Shown here one piece after another: positions 34,808-47,087 of a stretch of 64,000 nucleotides of DNA; the first letter of the stretch is position 1, and the number at the start of each line of letters is the position of its first letter. Below the pieces are notes generated by a model. That model was not told the DNA's origin. It was given only the letters and a program-made list of their open reading frames with translations, and searched no databases. Position numbers and translations under genes: made by a program. Source of the DNA: Cyclaneusma minus (taxonomy: Eukaryota > Ascomycota > Leotiomycetes > Marthamycetales > Marthamycetaceae); NCBI GenBank assembly GCA_037179335.1, contig JAKZHN010000006.1:992001-1056000 (forward strand). Reading direction: 5' to 3'.

Positions 34808-35022
34808 GCGGTGCTTTCCTACACGACCGTGACCGGCGGAAACATGACCGCGGCTGCGAAGAGACTCTGGTCAGCGAAGTTCATCCCAAAAGCGACGTCC
34901 ATCAACACGGTTGCGCAGCGCCGCCGCAGGCTGCCAATCGAGGATTCGAGGTCGAGCAAACAGCGTCGCAGAGAGGCAAGGGAGACCTACTGCTTGCGGG
35001 TCTTGGACAAGTGGGTAGGCAT
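34293..35022 (-). CDS. RPL28: 60S ribosomal protein L28 (uL15, L27a family)
   Basis: Three exons, 35022-34991, 34853-34655 and 34514-34293, give 150 residues. The protein begins MPTHLSKTRKHRGHVSAGHG and continues with VGKHRKHPGGRG, GGQHHHRTNMDKYHPGYFGKVGMRYFHK and NHFWKPVINLDKLWSLVPAEKR, which is unmistakably uL15 of the large subunit. The family's usual length is 149. The introns are 137 and 140 nt, more than twice the length of nearly all others in the window. The first splits the His codon at residue 11, near the place where yeast RPL28 also has its intron. Its 3' end is 284 bp from that of CDC7. High expression is expected for this class. Confidence 0.97.
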
Positions 35023-35529
35023 CTTGTCGGTGGTGAAATGCCGTAGTTGTCGTTGTCGAGAAGTTGGCTGGCGCTGGATCTGGGCTTGGAGTCGAATTGA
35101 AATTCCCACTGTGTGCGCGGCTAGCGAAAGGCGCCAGGCCGCCAGGCCACAACGCTTCGGCTGGTCCTCGGCTCCCCACGATTCGTCACGTGAACGGACC
35201 CCCTTTTTCGCTCGGAGAAAGGCTTCGCGACGCCAATTATTGAAGGAGGTAACTGAATTTATTTTTCCATTGCTTACTTGGTTTTTGGGATGTTGAGAGC
35301 AGCGGCGGATGTTACTCCTGGTGCTTAGGTGGTATTTAGATTGTACACCTCGTACATAGTTGAGAGGAGTAGAGGACTCGAGGAGCTCAGTGCTCACTGC
35401 TCAAGAGACCTTCAAGTCCGAGCAAAAAAAGAAGAAAAAAAAGCGCGCTCTATGCGAATGTCTCTATCGCACTGTACTCTGCAGAAGTCTCACTTCTACT
35501 CAATTCCTAGAGTAGCGGTAACTCATTTT
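35023..35529. promoter_or_regulatory. RPL28 upstream region
   Basis: 507 bp between the CHL1 stop and the RPL28 start. It holds a TCACGTGA palindrome at 35186-35193 (about 165 bp before the ATG) and an A-rich tract at 35423-35443. I infer that these are promoter elements of the ribosomal protein gene. Confidence 0.5.
35186..35193. promoter_or_regulatory. TCACGTGA palindrome (E-box/Cbf1-type site)
   Basis: A perfect 8-bp palindrome upstream of RPL28. Sites of this type are bound by bHLH factors such as Cbf1, which acts at ribosomal protein genes in some ascomycete yeasts; use here is not shown. Confidence 0.4.
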
Positions 35530-38411
35530 TCAATTCTTCTTGCTCCTAAAGAATGCTCCTAATCCACCCATGATCTCTGCAAATCCCTTTCCGACTACCA
35601 CCCTTTCCTGAATCCAGCCTGGCAGTTTCTTGCTAATCCGCTCATTCGCAAACCTCTTGTCCAACAGAACAATGACTGCGTAATCACCCCGATGGCGAAT
35701 AGCTCGACCAATACTCTGGTTCACCGCTCGCATACAAGCATTCTCGTAGAACTCCCTCGCAGCCTGCTTGCCCGTCATCTTCTCGCCGTCAGACCGAGTG
35801 ATGCCATCCTTCTTGTCATCTGCCGATGCATGCCTTTCAACCGTAGCTTTTTCGATATGCTCCATCTTCGCTTTCCACTCAGTGCTATGAATGTTGGGGA
35901 AGGGTAAGCCCACTATCATGACTCCACGACCAAGACGATCGCTGAAGTTGATCCCCTCTGACATTTTACCGCCAACGACGCTGAGAAGTAGTCCGCCTTT
36001 TCCAGTATCTATTGCCTGAGCATACTCCTGCAGTACGCTTTCCACGCTTGCCGATTCTACTACTGGTCAGATATGCTCAAGATCCCAGGAGAGTGATTTG
36101 TGAGAGCGACTCACCTTTTGACTCCAAGAACAGGCTCTTCTTCTTCCCTAGTCTGGCCCATAAACTCCCGTCCCCACCAACTTGCCACAGCTTCACAACC
36201 TGGTCCAAGTATGCGTAGCTAGGAAAGAAGACTACCACACCATCTGGGATACTGCCACTCATGTTCAAAACCGCTCTTCCCAGCTCATTAATCATCGTCT
36301 CATCCTTCCTCTTCTCAAATGTAAATTCGAATTCCACGCCTGTTGGGCCTTTTGCCATCGGCCAAGCAACAAGGTTTTCCTTTGGAATGACATGCTCACA
36401 AGATAGCGTAGAAATCCTATCTGAGGGCAGGTAAGGGAAGAGATGATTGGTATAATCATTCATGGGCGACATCGTGCCCCCTGCCAGAATGACAGTCCGA
36501 GCCTCGGAGACTATCTCTTCGAAATGGTGTGTTGGGTCTAGGAGCATGTATCGCAGCAGGATATCAGATTTGTCGTCTGTCTTTGAAAAGAAGAGGCGGC
36601 CTTCTTTAGATGGGTTGTTTAATGCTGTCAGGAGGCTCTGAATGTGTTGAAGGACAGGAGCTGTGCTTTCAACCCGAGGCTTTCCGCTATCGGTTGCTGT
36701 TCTCTTGGTGTTCTGGTCTTCTGCAAAAACTGCATAGCCCTCGACTTTGCGAGCAAGCTTGCTCTCCTGAAGATACTTGTTGAGCTTGTAGAGGTTGATT
36801 TGATCAACGCCTTTCCCAGCGAGTAGCTCAGTTGAGTCAGCGATGCCTTCAGGTTGCTGTCCAGGGCTCGTCAGTGCTTCCGGTGCTTCATGAAACCCAA
36901 ATAGTCACAGTCAGCTTACCTGTCCACTCAGTTTCCCTGCCAGGTACCCAATAAGAGAATCCAGCAGCCTCACCACCTGCGCCACGTATACCCTATTCTT
37001 TCCTTTCAGTTTGTTCCTGAACTTTTGCAAGTAACCCCCTAATTGAGCTCTGGATTTCTTCAATTGACCCAGGCTCACACTGACCCCATGGATGTTCGCG
37101 ACAGCGTCCATGAGATTATGTGCTTCATCAATAATAACCACATGGCCCTTCAGACTAAGTCCCAGTGCCTCTCTGGCACTCTTCTGCAGCAGCAAAGGAT
37201 ATGGTAAAGTGACGATCTCGCTGGGTCGAATTGCCGCACGAGATGCATAGTAAGGACAGATGCCAATCTGTTTTCCGAGTTGCCCGATCTCCTCGATATC
37301 CCGAATCGAGGCCACAGTATGATCTCGAAAATCGTGAACTAACGGAGTTGTCTCTTTATTTGGAAGAAATACACATTTGTGTTCGGACGAAGTAGACGGC
37401 TGCTGGAGCTCGAGGCAACGTTCGTTGATGGCAGTGACGGAGCTGAGTTTCGACACATTTGGGTTGATGCAGAGATTCTTCCGAGATCCTAGGGATAAGT
37501 GCTTGATCTCTTCTAGAGGCTCGCTGCTATTGGTGGGCGTTTCCAATGGAAGAGCTGCGGGTATCTTGACTCGACGAAGCTCGTTCACGAATTGTGTTAG
37601 TTGAGAATGCGTTCTGGAACAATAGAAGATCTGTTTTAGTTAATTTTGACAAATTGATAGGAAGGTCGAGGAACAGACCTTGGTCTCGTCTTCGAGTTCA
37701 TCGTCTTCGGTCGTCGACGCAGATCTCAGGCCTATCTTCTCCATCAGGGCGAGCGTAGCGGCCGACAGGCCATTGGAACGATCGATGGTTCTCGAATACG
37801 GCAGGTCCTCTTTATCACTCTCGTAGTCTTCAAGTAAGTACTGATCTTCATCTTGCCGTTCGAGACCTTGCTCCTTGGCAACCTTCCTTTTTTTGAAATG
37901 CTGCTCACCCCTGCGCAGCCTGTCTCTTTCGGCCTTCTCCTTGGCTCTGATCCTGACAAGTCGAGTTTCCATTTCTTCTCGTGAGCGAAGCAATTCTCGT
38001 CTCTTGCGAGCCTGGGCTTGCTCGATAACCCATTCTGGCTCCCCGCCGACTATTGGAAGCTATTAGCAAGCAATACATACGTGAAGCTATAGCTCACGCA
38101 CCATCGCCTGTGTCGAGACCTTCCTCGAACTTCCTCCTCTTATGGTCATATAACCATGTCAAGGACCCACAGATTAGACTCAGCGATTTACCCTATACGA
38201 AGATCAGCCAGGGGCTTGTCAAAAGCGGGATGGATCGGCTCACTGTGCCCGTGGGGCTTTCAAGAATTCCTACTTTCCCTTCCTCGCAAATGTCCCAAAC
38301 GCTCTGCATGAAAGTTTCTTGGATGGCGTACGGGGTATAGGGATGATGGAAGTCCCTTTTCAGTCCAGACACGGCAGGCGGACTGCCGTCGGCAACGGAC
38401 TTGGCAGCCAT
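35530..38411 (-). CDS. CHL1: Fe-S DNA helicase Chl1 (DDX11 family)
   Basis: Six exons (38411-38244, 38192-38102, 38049-37679, 37630-36920, 36856-36115, 36059-35530) give 870 residues, close to yeast Chl1 (861). It is a 5'-3' XPD-like helicase needed for sister-chromatid cohesion and fork processing. The Q-like motif FHHPYTPYAIQETFM, Walker A ESPTGTGKS (cut by intron 1 between T and G), and motif Ia IFYCSRTHSQLTQF are present. Four Fe-S cysteines follow (NLCINPN, NERCLEL, HKCVFLP, GICPYYASR), then VVIIDEAHNL (motif II), VILAGGTMSPM (III), MSEGINFSDRLGR (V) and QSIGRAIRHRGDYA (VI). The charged insert between Walker A and Ia (residues 85-200) is usual in this family. The ATG at 38411 is the first in frame before the helicase core. 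Confidence 0.95.
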
Positions 38412-39107
38412 TCCCGAGTGGTGGCGAAGGATTAGGAAAGTGAGGGACAAATATTTGCAGTGAGCGCAGTCTCGGGATTTACCTCAAAATCTGTTGCCTT
38501 TTTGGTCTTGTCTTGATACCGCGACACGACGGACACGTCAGCACGTGAATTCGCGTACCTGTTCGCTTGAACGCTATGTGCCAACCAACGTCAAGTCCAA
38601 CGGTCCAGGACCTGCGTACACTACATGTATGCGTCCAGACTCAGTAGCGCCCACTGCCGCTCCCGTCGACCCGCAAACTTAGTCTGCATTTCCGTCCATT
38701 TGCACCTATCACGGACGTCACATTCAAGGGCCCCGCCTCTATGCCACATGGCTCGACGTGCAACAAATTCGGCAACTTTTCGAAGCTCGTTGCTGCTTGG
38801 CCAATGGCTTGCTTCGAGCTAGAGTACGGAATTCCGCTAATTTCAATAACTCCTCCTAACGAACTCACACTTCTAACAACTTGATGCTTTCTCAACAATT
38901 ATTAGTCGGCCTCCTACAGTCGTGTACAAAGGCTAGAAGAAAGGCAATGGGTGTATATCGTGATTCAGGAGCAAAAGGTTTTGTGGCCAGTGCGATTTTC
39001 AAATAACTGCTGTACATAGCAAACCGTGTCTTTTACGATCAGCTTTTATCACAAAGATACTCCGTGACCCGAGACGCCGTAACTCCGCTTGATCCTGGAC
39101 GAACAAC
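38412..39107. other. Intergenic between GAR1 3' end and CHL1 start
   Basis: 696 bp with no supportable gene. A CACGTG hexamer lies at 38542-38547, about 130 bp upstream of the CHL1 start. Confidence 0.45.
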
Positions 39108-39903
39108 TTAGCCGCGGCCTCTCGAGAAGCCTCCTCTTCCACCACCTCTGCCCCTGGGTGTGAATCCACCGCTACCACCTCGGGAGAAGCCCCCACTGCC
39201 GCCTCGTCCACCACCACGAGCGCCAAAGCCACCGCGTCCTCTGGGTGCACCTCGGCCGCCCCTTGGTGCTCCCCTTCCTCCTCTCGCTCCGCCTCGGGAT
39301 GCGCCGCCGGCACGCTTGGGCTTCGGTGCGCCTGGTGGGGGCTTGGGCTTGGGCAGGAACTTCTCGAGGGGAAGCAGCTTGTCGCCTCCGATGAAGAATT
39401 TGTCGCCGACCTTGAACGAGGTGGCCTGGATGCCTTCGGTGGGTTTGATGGTGAAGTAAACTTGATTGATCGGTCCGAGGATTTCGTCGACCTTGCCTAT
39501 CGCTGTCTGTGGGCGTAATTGTTAGCAAACTCGTCCAACGGCCGCAGCGCCTTCAGAAGTGCGTAAGCGTACTTTGTTTTCGAGGTAGATAGGCGCGTTG
39601 AAGTATGGAACTTTGGTATTTTTGGATTCGCAGACGATTTCTCCCTCGCAGGCGTGTAGGAAAGAGCCCATTTCTGGAGTACGGTCAGCTGAGACGCTCT
39701 ACGGGGCCTAAATCGATGAATTGCAGCATTTACCCTGGACAGCTGCTGGAGGGCCATTGTCTCTCTGGAAAGCACCACGGCCTGCGAAAATATCAGCCAA
39801 ATGCACGGTATTGTGCGCGCACAGTCGGATCAGTACCTCCACGGCCTCCAAAGCCTCCGCCTCCGCCTCGATTGGCACCGGTGCCGCGACCTCTGAAAGA
39901 CAT
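39108..39903 (-). CDS. GAR1: H/ACA snoRNP protein Gar1
   Basis: Four exons (39903-39837, 39781-39734, 39673-39573, 39506-39108) give 204 residues. Gar1 is part of the H/ACA snoRNP that pseudouridylates rRNA in the nucleolus. An N-terminal glycine/arginine-rich tail (MSFRGRGTGANRGGGGGFGG) leads into the conserved core: AFQRDNGPPAAVQEMGSFLH, CEGEIVCESKNTKVPYFNAP, IYLENKTAIGKVDEILGPIN and VYFTIKPTEGIQATSFKVGD, then KFFIGGDKLLPLEKFLPKPK. The C-terminus is a long RGG region of about 85 residues. Both GAR tails and the core length agree with the family. Introns are 48-66 nt. It is divergent from the threonyl-tRNA synthetase gene, 510 bp apart. Confidence 0.95.
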
Positions 39904-40413
39904 ACTGCAAGGATACTGATTCCGATGGGCGGTGGGTAGGAATCCAGTATGCTGGTGGTCGTAACTCGTATGTGGTGCGAAGGGAAGTATATGTTAGCTT
40001 CGAGTGAAAAAGTTGAGCGAGCACGGGTGAACTTCGGCCGCAGCCGGCACACTACTTTTCGTGAAATCAATAATCCGGGACTGCACCCCTCGAACGTCCC
40101 TTTCGCCCAGTCTGATTTGGGCTCCCTGGTTTAATGGTCGAGGCTTTTTATGTTAAAATTTCAAACATGATGCATGTATTATTTCAGTTCTGGCTGATAC
40201 AAAAATATCAGAATATCAAGTACCACTAATCAATACAAATGTAACATGTGCTGTTTGACAACCTGCTCTCTCCTGCCCCTCCATTGTCTTTAGGCGGTGA
40301 GTCGACCCAATCGCTGGGCAGTAAAGTAATTCCGACACTTGTCCCCCTCCTCTCTCGTCTGCCTCCCTTCCCCTTCAACACCCGCTGCCAAACCCGCCCA
40401 CCAAGTCGAAGCC
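39904..40413. promoter_or_regulatory. Divergent promoter region between GAR1 and THS1
   Basis: A 510-bp head-to-head region feeding two genes for ribosome biogenesis and translation. An AT-rich centre lies around 40140-40250, and CT-rich leader sequence precedes THS1. No specific motif is claimed. Confidence 0.45.
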
Positions 40414-42856
40414 ATGGACGCTGCTAAGGCTGCTGTCGACTCGGTCGCCGACGGCCTCAAGAAGGCTGCCATTGGGGCACCAAAGGAGAAGAAGCAGAAG
40501 GGCAAGAAAAACGCTGATAGTGGGGAGGATGCTGGTCCATTGGAGCTCGACCCTCAACCCGACTTCATTGCCCATCGTCTGGCCGTCTTCGATAGGATCA
40601 AAGCCCGTCACGATGCCGAGATCAAGGCAAAGCCCCGACTTCCCATCAAGATCACCATGGGCGACGGCAGCCAGAGGGACGGCACTGCATGGGAGACCAC
40701 GCCAGCTGAGATAGCAAAGAGCATTTCCAACAGCTTGCTCAAGCGTACCGTCGTCGCCAAGATTGATGATGAGGTGCTTTGGGATATCGGAAGGCCCTTG
40801 GAGAAAGACTGCACGCTCAAGCTTCTCACCTTCGACGACGACGAGGGGAAGTACGTCTTCTGGCACTCGAGTGCCCACATGCTGGGCGAAGCTACCGAGA
40901 GACGATTCGCCTGCAGTTTGTGCTTCGGTCCGCCTACGGAGAGAGGCTTCTACTACGACATGCGCCTGCCCGAAGGAGCCCCTGTTCAGCAAGCCGACTG
41001 GAAGCCGTTGGAGACCATTGTTGGAAAGATCATCAAGGAGAAGCAACCCTTTGAGAGACTCGAGATGACGAAGGAGGAATTGCTCGAGATGTTCAAATAC
41101 AACGAATACAAGCGCTACTACATCGACACCAAGGTCCCAGACGGTACTAGCTCTACCGTCTACAGAAACGGCCCCTTGATCGATCTCTGCCCTGGACCTC
41201 ACATTCCGGACACCGGTCGCGTGGAAGCCTTTGCCATCGAAAAGAACTCGGCATCGTACTGGCTCGCAGACCAAGCAAATGACTCTCTCCAGCGTGTCTA
41301 TGGTATCTCGTTCCCCGACAAGAAGCTTATGGCGGCACACAAGAAGTTTCTCGAGGAGGCGGCCAAGCGCGACCATCGGCGACTCGGTCAAGAGCAAGAA
41401 TTGTTCTTCTTCAGCGATCTCTCGCCCGGTTCTGCTATGTGGCTTCCCCATGGTACTCGTATCTACAATACCATCATGGGCTTCCTGCGAGACGAATACT
41501 GGAAGCGTGGTTACGAAGAGGTAATCACTCCAAACATGTACAACGCGAAACTCTGGAAGCAATCAGGTCACTGGGCTCACTACAAGGACGACATGTTTAC
41601 GTTTGAGGTGGACAAGGAGCAATTCGGACTGAAGCCTATGAACTGCCCCGGTCACTGTATCTTGTTTGACCACCGAGAGAGAAGTCACAGAGAGTTGCCA
41701 TGGAGAGTTGCCGATTTTGGTGTCCTTCATCGGAACGAGGCTTCTGGTGCTCTATCCGGTCTTACGCGTGTGCGTCGCTTCCAGCAGGATGATGCCCATA
41801 TCTTCTGCCGTGAGGACCAAATTGTCTCGGAGATGGCGGGGCTCTTCGATTTCTTTGTCTCGGTCTACGGACTGCTTGGCTTCACCTTCAAGATCAAGCT
41901 TTCCACAAGGCCCGAGAAGTACTTGGGAGAATTGGAGACCTGGGAAAGAGCCGAGAACCAATTGCGTGTAGCCCTCGACAACTTTGCTGCGTCTCCTGGC
42001 GGAGTACCATGGGAGCTGAACCCTGGCGACGGAGCTTTCTACGGCCCCAAGATCGACATTGGTGTGTTTGACAGTCTGCAACGTCAATTCCAATGTGCCA
42101 CTATCCAATTGGATTTCCAGCTCCCGCAACGCTTCGGTCTTGAATATGTCACTTCTGAGGCTCCCGTCAAGGCTAAGACAGACGCAGCCGCTGCGGCCAA
42201 GGTTGACACTGTCGAGAAGGCCATGGGAGTCGAGAAGGTGCAGTTGAAAGAACCGGAGCTTGCTAAGCCCACAGAGGCGGAGCACGAGGGAGCTTTCAAA
42301 CCCAAGCCCCTCACGGCAGGCTGTGCTCGACCAGTCATGATCCATCGTGCCATGGCCGGTAGCATTGAACGTTTTACTGGTATTCTGATCGAGCACTTCG
42401 GAGGAAAATGGCCCTTCTGGCTGAGCCCTCGCCAGATCCTCGTCATCCCTGTTGGCAAGGGTTTCTTCGAGTATGCCAAAGAGGTTCAGAAGATCTTCCA
42501 CGACAAACGCATGTATGTTGATGTTGATCTGAGTGGGGAGACTCTGCAGAAGAAGATCCGCACGGGTCAATTGGCGCAGTACAACTTCCTCTTTGGTAAA
42601 TAAACCCCTCTCTGATGTTTCCCATTGCTATGCGCCTGAATACTGACGGTTCTTAGTTGTTGGTGACCAGGAGATGCAGAACCGCGAGATCAACATTCGC
42701 AACCGTGACGATACTTCATCTCAGGATCGTGGCAAGCCCATCAAGCTGGAAGTGGCGATTGAGAAGCTTGCTGCTCTTCGCGACTCGAAGGGTACCACCA
42801 ACCCATTCCCAGGCGAGGCGAAACCAGCAGCAGCTGCTACTCAGCAGGCATCGTGA
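40414..42856 (+). CDS. THS1: Cytosolic threonyl-tRNA synthetase
   Basis: Two exons, 40414-42595 and 42657-42856, with a 61-nt intron near the 3' end, give 793 residues. The domain order is a Lys-rich N-terminal extension, TGS (ITMGDGSQRDGTAWETTPAE), the second additional editing domain with HSSAHMLGEATERRF and CPGPHIPDTGR, the class II core (motif 1 around LPHGTRIYNTIMGFLRDEY, motif 2 RVADFGVLHRNEASGALSGL, motif 3 RPVMIHRAMAGSIERF) and the anticodon-binding domain (QILVIPVGKGF, DVDLSGETLQKKIR). A roughly 45-residue Ala/Lys/Glu-rich insert sits just before motif 3 (from TSEAPVKAKTD to FKPKPLTAG); yeast has only a short loop there. Codon use is strongly biased to C-ending codons, as expected for a highly expressed gene. 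There is no mitochondrial presequence. Confidence 0.96.
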
Positions 42857-44293
42857 TTCGATCTTACCGGGTAGTGGCCTCGAGGCTCGAAATCCAGTGA
42901 TGTACGCAAAGATTTTCGCATGAAGCATTGGCGAGTGAGAACTGTACAGGAGGTACAGGAGATACAGTCGCAAAACGGACTCGCTGCCATAGTCTTATGC
43001 CAGCTCCAGCCGCATGTAAAAGGGGGAAAGGACAAAGAGTTGTTCACTCAGAAAGGGAGAGCTAGCGAAGCAGCTAGGACTCTTGAACACCAATAGATAG
43101 CATTTGCTTTCGCTGACATGCAAGAAAGAAGAAGACATGTTGGCAAGTTAGCTGTCAGGAGCTGGCTGTAGAAGGAGGATAAATCAAAACCCCCATGAAA
43201 CAGTGAAGTCGGTATCTTCAGCAGCGTCATATCACATAATAATAGGAGTATAGGATATGGTCCCCTTCCGCTCTGCCGGGAGATCGACGACCGGCAAGAT
43301 GCCAGATGCCACCCCTGGTAACCGCGTGGGATGAAGTCCTTGCACACGCAGGTGACATAGTTTCATAGCTGTCGTCATCTTATACATTACTCCGCTGTCT
43401 CCCACGGTACTTGCAGTACCGGTAGACACCATAGGTTCTTAGAGCAAAATCCATGCATCATATGACAGAGGAAGGCAGGGAACAGCTATCAGTACATGTA
43501 GCACCAAAGCGTTGCCGTGTCAGTGTAGTAGAGTACCAAGTTTCAGGGGAGAGTCGCGGCCGGCTGTCATACATGATACAGTCATGAAATACAACATAAG
43601 TGCGAGTATAGATGCAGTGCATTCACAGTCTTATTACTCGTGATCTATCACAGAAAAGCATATTGGCTCGCTCACTGCTGTCTGTGAGTGTTATCTGCAG
43701 GCACATCAATGTAGCTCAATGCTTGCGGCGGCGACGTCACTGATGCCGCGCCCGCCGCTTGTCCTGCACGCCCGGCTTTCAGGAAGCTCCAGATGATAGC
43801 GAGCCGAGGGCGTGCAGGTTTCCCTTGTGCCGCTCATCATGACAGCACAACGACAAGTACAACATTAATTGAAACCCTGAAACCTCGCTACCTATCGCTC
43901 ACCATCTCCGGAGACTCAGAAAAGCACTCTTGAATAATCATCCGCTGTCCATCACCGCTCTCGCGTGTCGATCGTGCCACAGCCGACGTCGTTCGCATCA
44001 CAAGCTCCTCTGACCTCACTCCGCACCATACATACCAAGCAAAAGACACCCGGCTAGTCCAACAACCAGAAAGGCTCTTGAGAATCGAGACAGCCCTTGT
44101 GCAGTGGCCATTGGTCCAGTGGGTGAACTTTCCGAATCGTTGTTTGCCCCTAGAGCGCTCCATTCCCCCATCCGTCGGGAGACCCCGTCTGTGTGCGCGC
44201 ACCATGCTGGCCATCCTGCTAATGTTGCATCAATAGCTTCTCCGAAGCCCGAGCATTATACTTCACACCCTCTCCCTCTTTTTCGTTATCAGT
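42857..44293. other. Intergenic between THS1 and the SLM1-like gene
   Basis: 1.4 kb with no supportable gene on either strand. The right part (about 43850-44293) is probably promoter and leader of the PH-domain gene. Confidence 0.5.
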
Positions 44294-47087
44294 ATGTCCG
44301 TCCGCACTCCCGCCCAACCAGACTCCTCCGTACCTCTCCCTTCGCAACCCGGTTACGGCCAGCACAGCCTCCCTAGAACCTTCCAACCAAACTCCGGCGT
44401 CACTGCCACTGACTTTGGCACGCCCGGCCAGCCCTCCGACTTTTCGCCTCTGTCGCAGTCCACAAGCCAAAACTACAGCAAGTTCAACGAGGAGTGGGAT
44501 GCCAGTCAGCGCGGAAGCTCTCTAGCCGACCCAAATCTAAATTCCGACATGCAGCGCTCCAACTCTGTGATATCGCAAGGTGGCATGTCCCAGGGGCATA
44601 CTCTGATTCCCTCGAGGGGCGGCACCTTGAAGAAGAAAGCCTCTATTAAGAGAGCGAGCAGCTTCAAACGCAGCGGAAGCCGGCGAAGCTCTCGGGCTGG
44701 CAGCGTGCGAAGCCTTGCTCTCAACCCCCAGGGTGAAGAAGACGAGATGAGAAGTGCCTTCTACTCTCCTGTCCCAACTACTGGCAATCCGACTGAGATT
44801 CTGGCAAACCGCTTCAATGGTCAGTTTACGCTCTCTGTCCATCAAATGCCTAATCACTAATAAAAGTCGCTTTTGCAGCTTGGCGCAAGGTCTTGAAGGA
44901 TCTAATAACCTACTTCCGCGAAATCCAATCCCAATACGACAGCAGATCTAAGTCGCTGCTCAAAATCTCCAATGTAATCAACAATACCACGACACCGCCT
45001 TGCTTTCTTACCTCGGGAGGCTTGGACGATGCTCTCAAAATCCTTCGAAATTACCATAAGCAGGCTATCATGGAAGCCAATAAGTCCAAGGACATTGAGA
45101 ATGACGTGATTCTTGCATTGACTGGACTGCGAAGCGACTTGCAGCAGAAGATCAAAGAGATCAAAAGTTTGTCCGGCGACTTCAAGAATTCGGTCGAGAA
45201 AGAGATGGATGCCACACGTAAAGCTGTGGCTCATCTACAGGAAGCGCTGGGACAATCTGATCATGACTCCGCTTCCATGACTGGAAAGCAGGATCCATAT
45301 CTCCTACGCTTAGCAGTCGACCACCAGGTTGAGAAGCAGATTGATGAGGAAAACTATCTCCACCAGGTATACCTCATTCGGAGATGCCATGTCAAAATCT
45401 GTGCTAATATTGTGTCAGGCGTACCTCAATCTTGAAGCATCAGGACGAGAGCTAGAAGCGATTGTTGTAGGCGAGATCCAAAAGTCTTACAACGCCTACG
45501 CTGGCATTCTCAAGCGGGAGGCAGATGAGGCATACGAAACCATTGAAACCCTCCGAACGGGTCCCATTGCTATGCCCAAAGACCATGAATGGGTATCTTT
45601 TGTTGAACATGACGAGCATTTCGTCGACCCCCGGATCCCCGTTCGACGGGCAGATAATATTTACTATCCCGGTCGCGATAATGAACTTGCAGCGGAGGTT
45701 CGCGCTGGTCTTCTTGAGCGCAAGAGCAAATACTTGAAGAGCTACACCGCCGGATGGTATGTAGGAGTCCTCACCTTAGTAGTGCCAAACTAACATAGAA
45801 TCAGGTTTGTTCTTTCGCCAACTCATCTTCATGAGTTCAAGTCAGCAGACAAGTCACAGGCACCGATCATGTCCCTCTATCTGCCCGACCAGAAGCTGGG
45901 CTCTCACTCAACAGAAGGCAGCTCTTCTAACAAATTCATGCTCAAGGGACGCCAGACCGGGTCGATGCACAGAGGACATTCCTGGGTGTTCCGAGCTGAG
46001 AGCTACGATACTATGATGGCCTGGTATGAGGATATCAAGGCCTTGACTGAGAAATCTCCGCAAGAGCGCTCTGCATTTGTACGTCTGCATGCTCGGAGCT
46101 TCAGCGGGACTTCTCAGACAGCTCCTTCCGTTGGCAGTAGTGAAGGCATGGACGAGGAGGATGACGAGCCCTACTCGGCGAATGCATCGTCTGTTGCGGC
46201 AGTACCGAGGCAAGATACCATTCCCAGGCGTCCCCAACCAGGTAAGATCTGAAGTTTTTTGTTTTTGATCCCCGAACAGAGATAATAATGCAGTCGCATT
46301 AGGTGGTCGGTTCCCCTCTGATCTCCAGGTCAATGCGCAACGTGGCTTACAAGCACCTCTTTCGCCGTCTAGTGGAAGTTCCGGGTTTGCAGAACCACAT
46401 GATCGTGACGTCGTAGCTGCTGTCGGGGCTGGCGAGCATTTTGGGCAGACGCAACCTTCAACTAATCATGCTGAACAATCTACCGATGCCGCAACTCGCG
46501 AAATGCAGCCGACACACGCCTCGGAGCTCAATCAGTATGCGCAAGAAGATGGCGTCAATCCATATACCTATCAGCCCATCGGCCGAAGCGATACTACGGA
46601 AGCTTTAGTAGGAACTGCGGGTGTTGGCGCAATCGCAGGCGTTGCAGGAACCGAAGCTTACCACAAGCATCAGCAAAACGACGCCGAAGAGTCTGCCCAG
46701 ATTGCCACCCCGGATGACCAGCAGAAGCATGAAATGGAAATGTTGGCTCAGCGTGAGGCTGCTACCATTGCTGCACCCGACGAGAATGTAGAAGCATTTC
46801 CCGAGTTGACCGGTACGACCAGCGAGGATACCCCTTATGCTTCTGGAGGACGCAGCATGGGTGACGTGACCACAGATGGTGCCCCTGGAATGGATGGCTC
46901 AGCAAGCCCGACGGTCATCAGAGATTCGGATCACATCAAGGATGCGTTGCGACCGCTTACTGAAAGCCGACCCAGCCTTGCCGCTGGACAGAACCACCAG
47001 AGCGTGATGAGTATCAGCCAGCTGCATGTGCCGGGTGAGTTCCCTCCCTCGGCGCCTGCGGACAACTCTGCCAAGTTGCCTGTTTGA
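44294..47087 (+). CDS. SLM1-like PH-domain protein (PI(4,5)P2-binding TORC2 effector type)
   Basis: Five exons (44294-44819, 44879-45366, 45419-45756, 45805-46241, 46303-47087) give 857 residues. Slm1/Slm2 bind PI(4,5)P2 at the plasma membrane and are TORC2 targets linked to eisosomes and actin. The N-terminal 170 residues are Ser-rich with a basic patch (KKKASIKRASSFKRSGSRRSSRAGS). Next is an F-BAR-like helical region (AWRKVLKDLITYFREIQSQY to about residue 440). A PH domain follows (GLLERKSKYLKSYTAGWFVLSPTHLHEFKS ... GRQTGSMHRGHSWVFRAESYDTMMAWYEDIK). The C-terminal 300 residues are disordered, with a Gly/Ala stretch (VGTAGVGAIAGVAG). Exon 5 can start at 46303 or, in the same frame, at 46294, adding three residues. 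The start is the first ATG in frame. Confidence 0.85.

Noticed and set aside
40375..41562. 395-codon open frame antisense to threonyl-tRNA synthetase
   Set aside because: It lies wholly opposite a highly biased coding exon; strong third-position C/G bias produces such mirror frames. No family features.
35023..42856. RPL28, CHL1, GAR1 and THS1 read as a translation/replication cluster
   Set aside because: Mixed strands, separate promoters and unrelated pathways; adjacency looks incidental.
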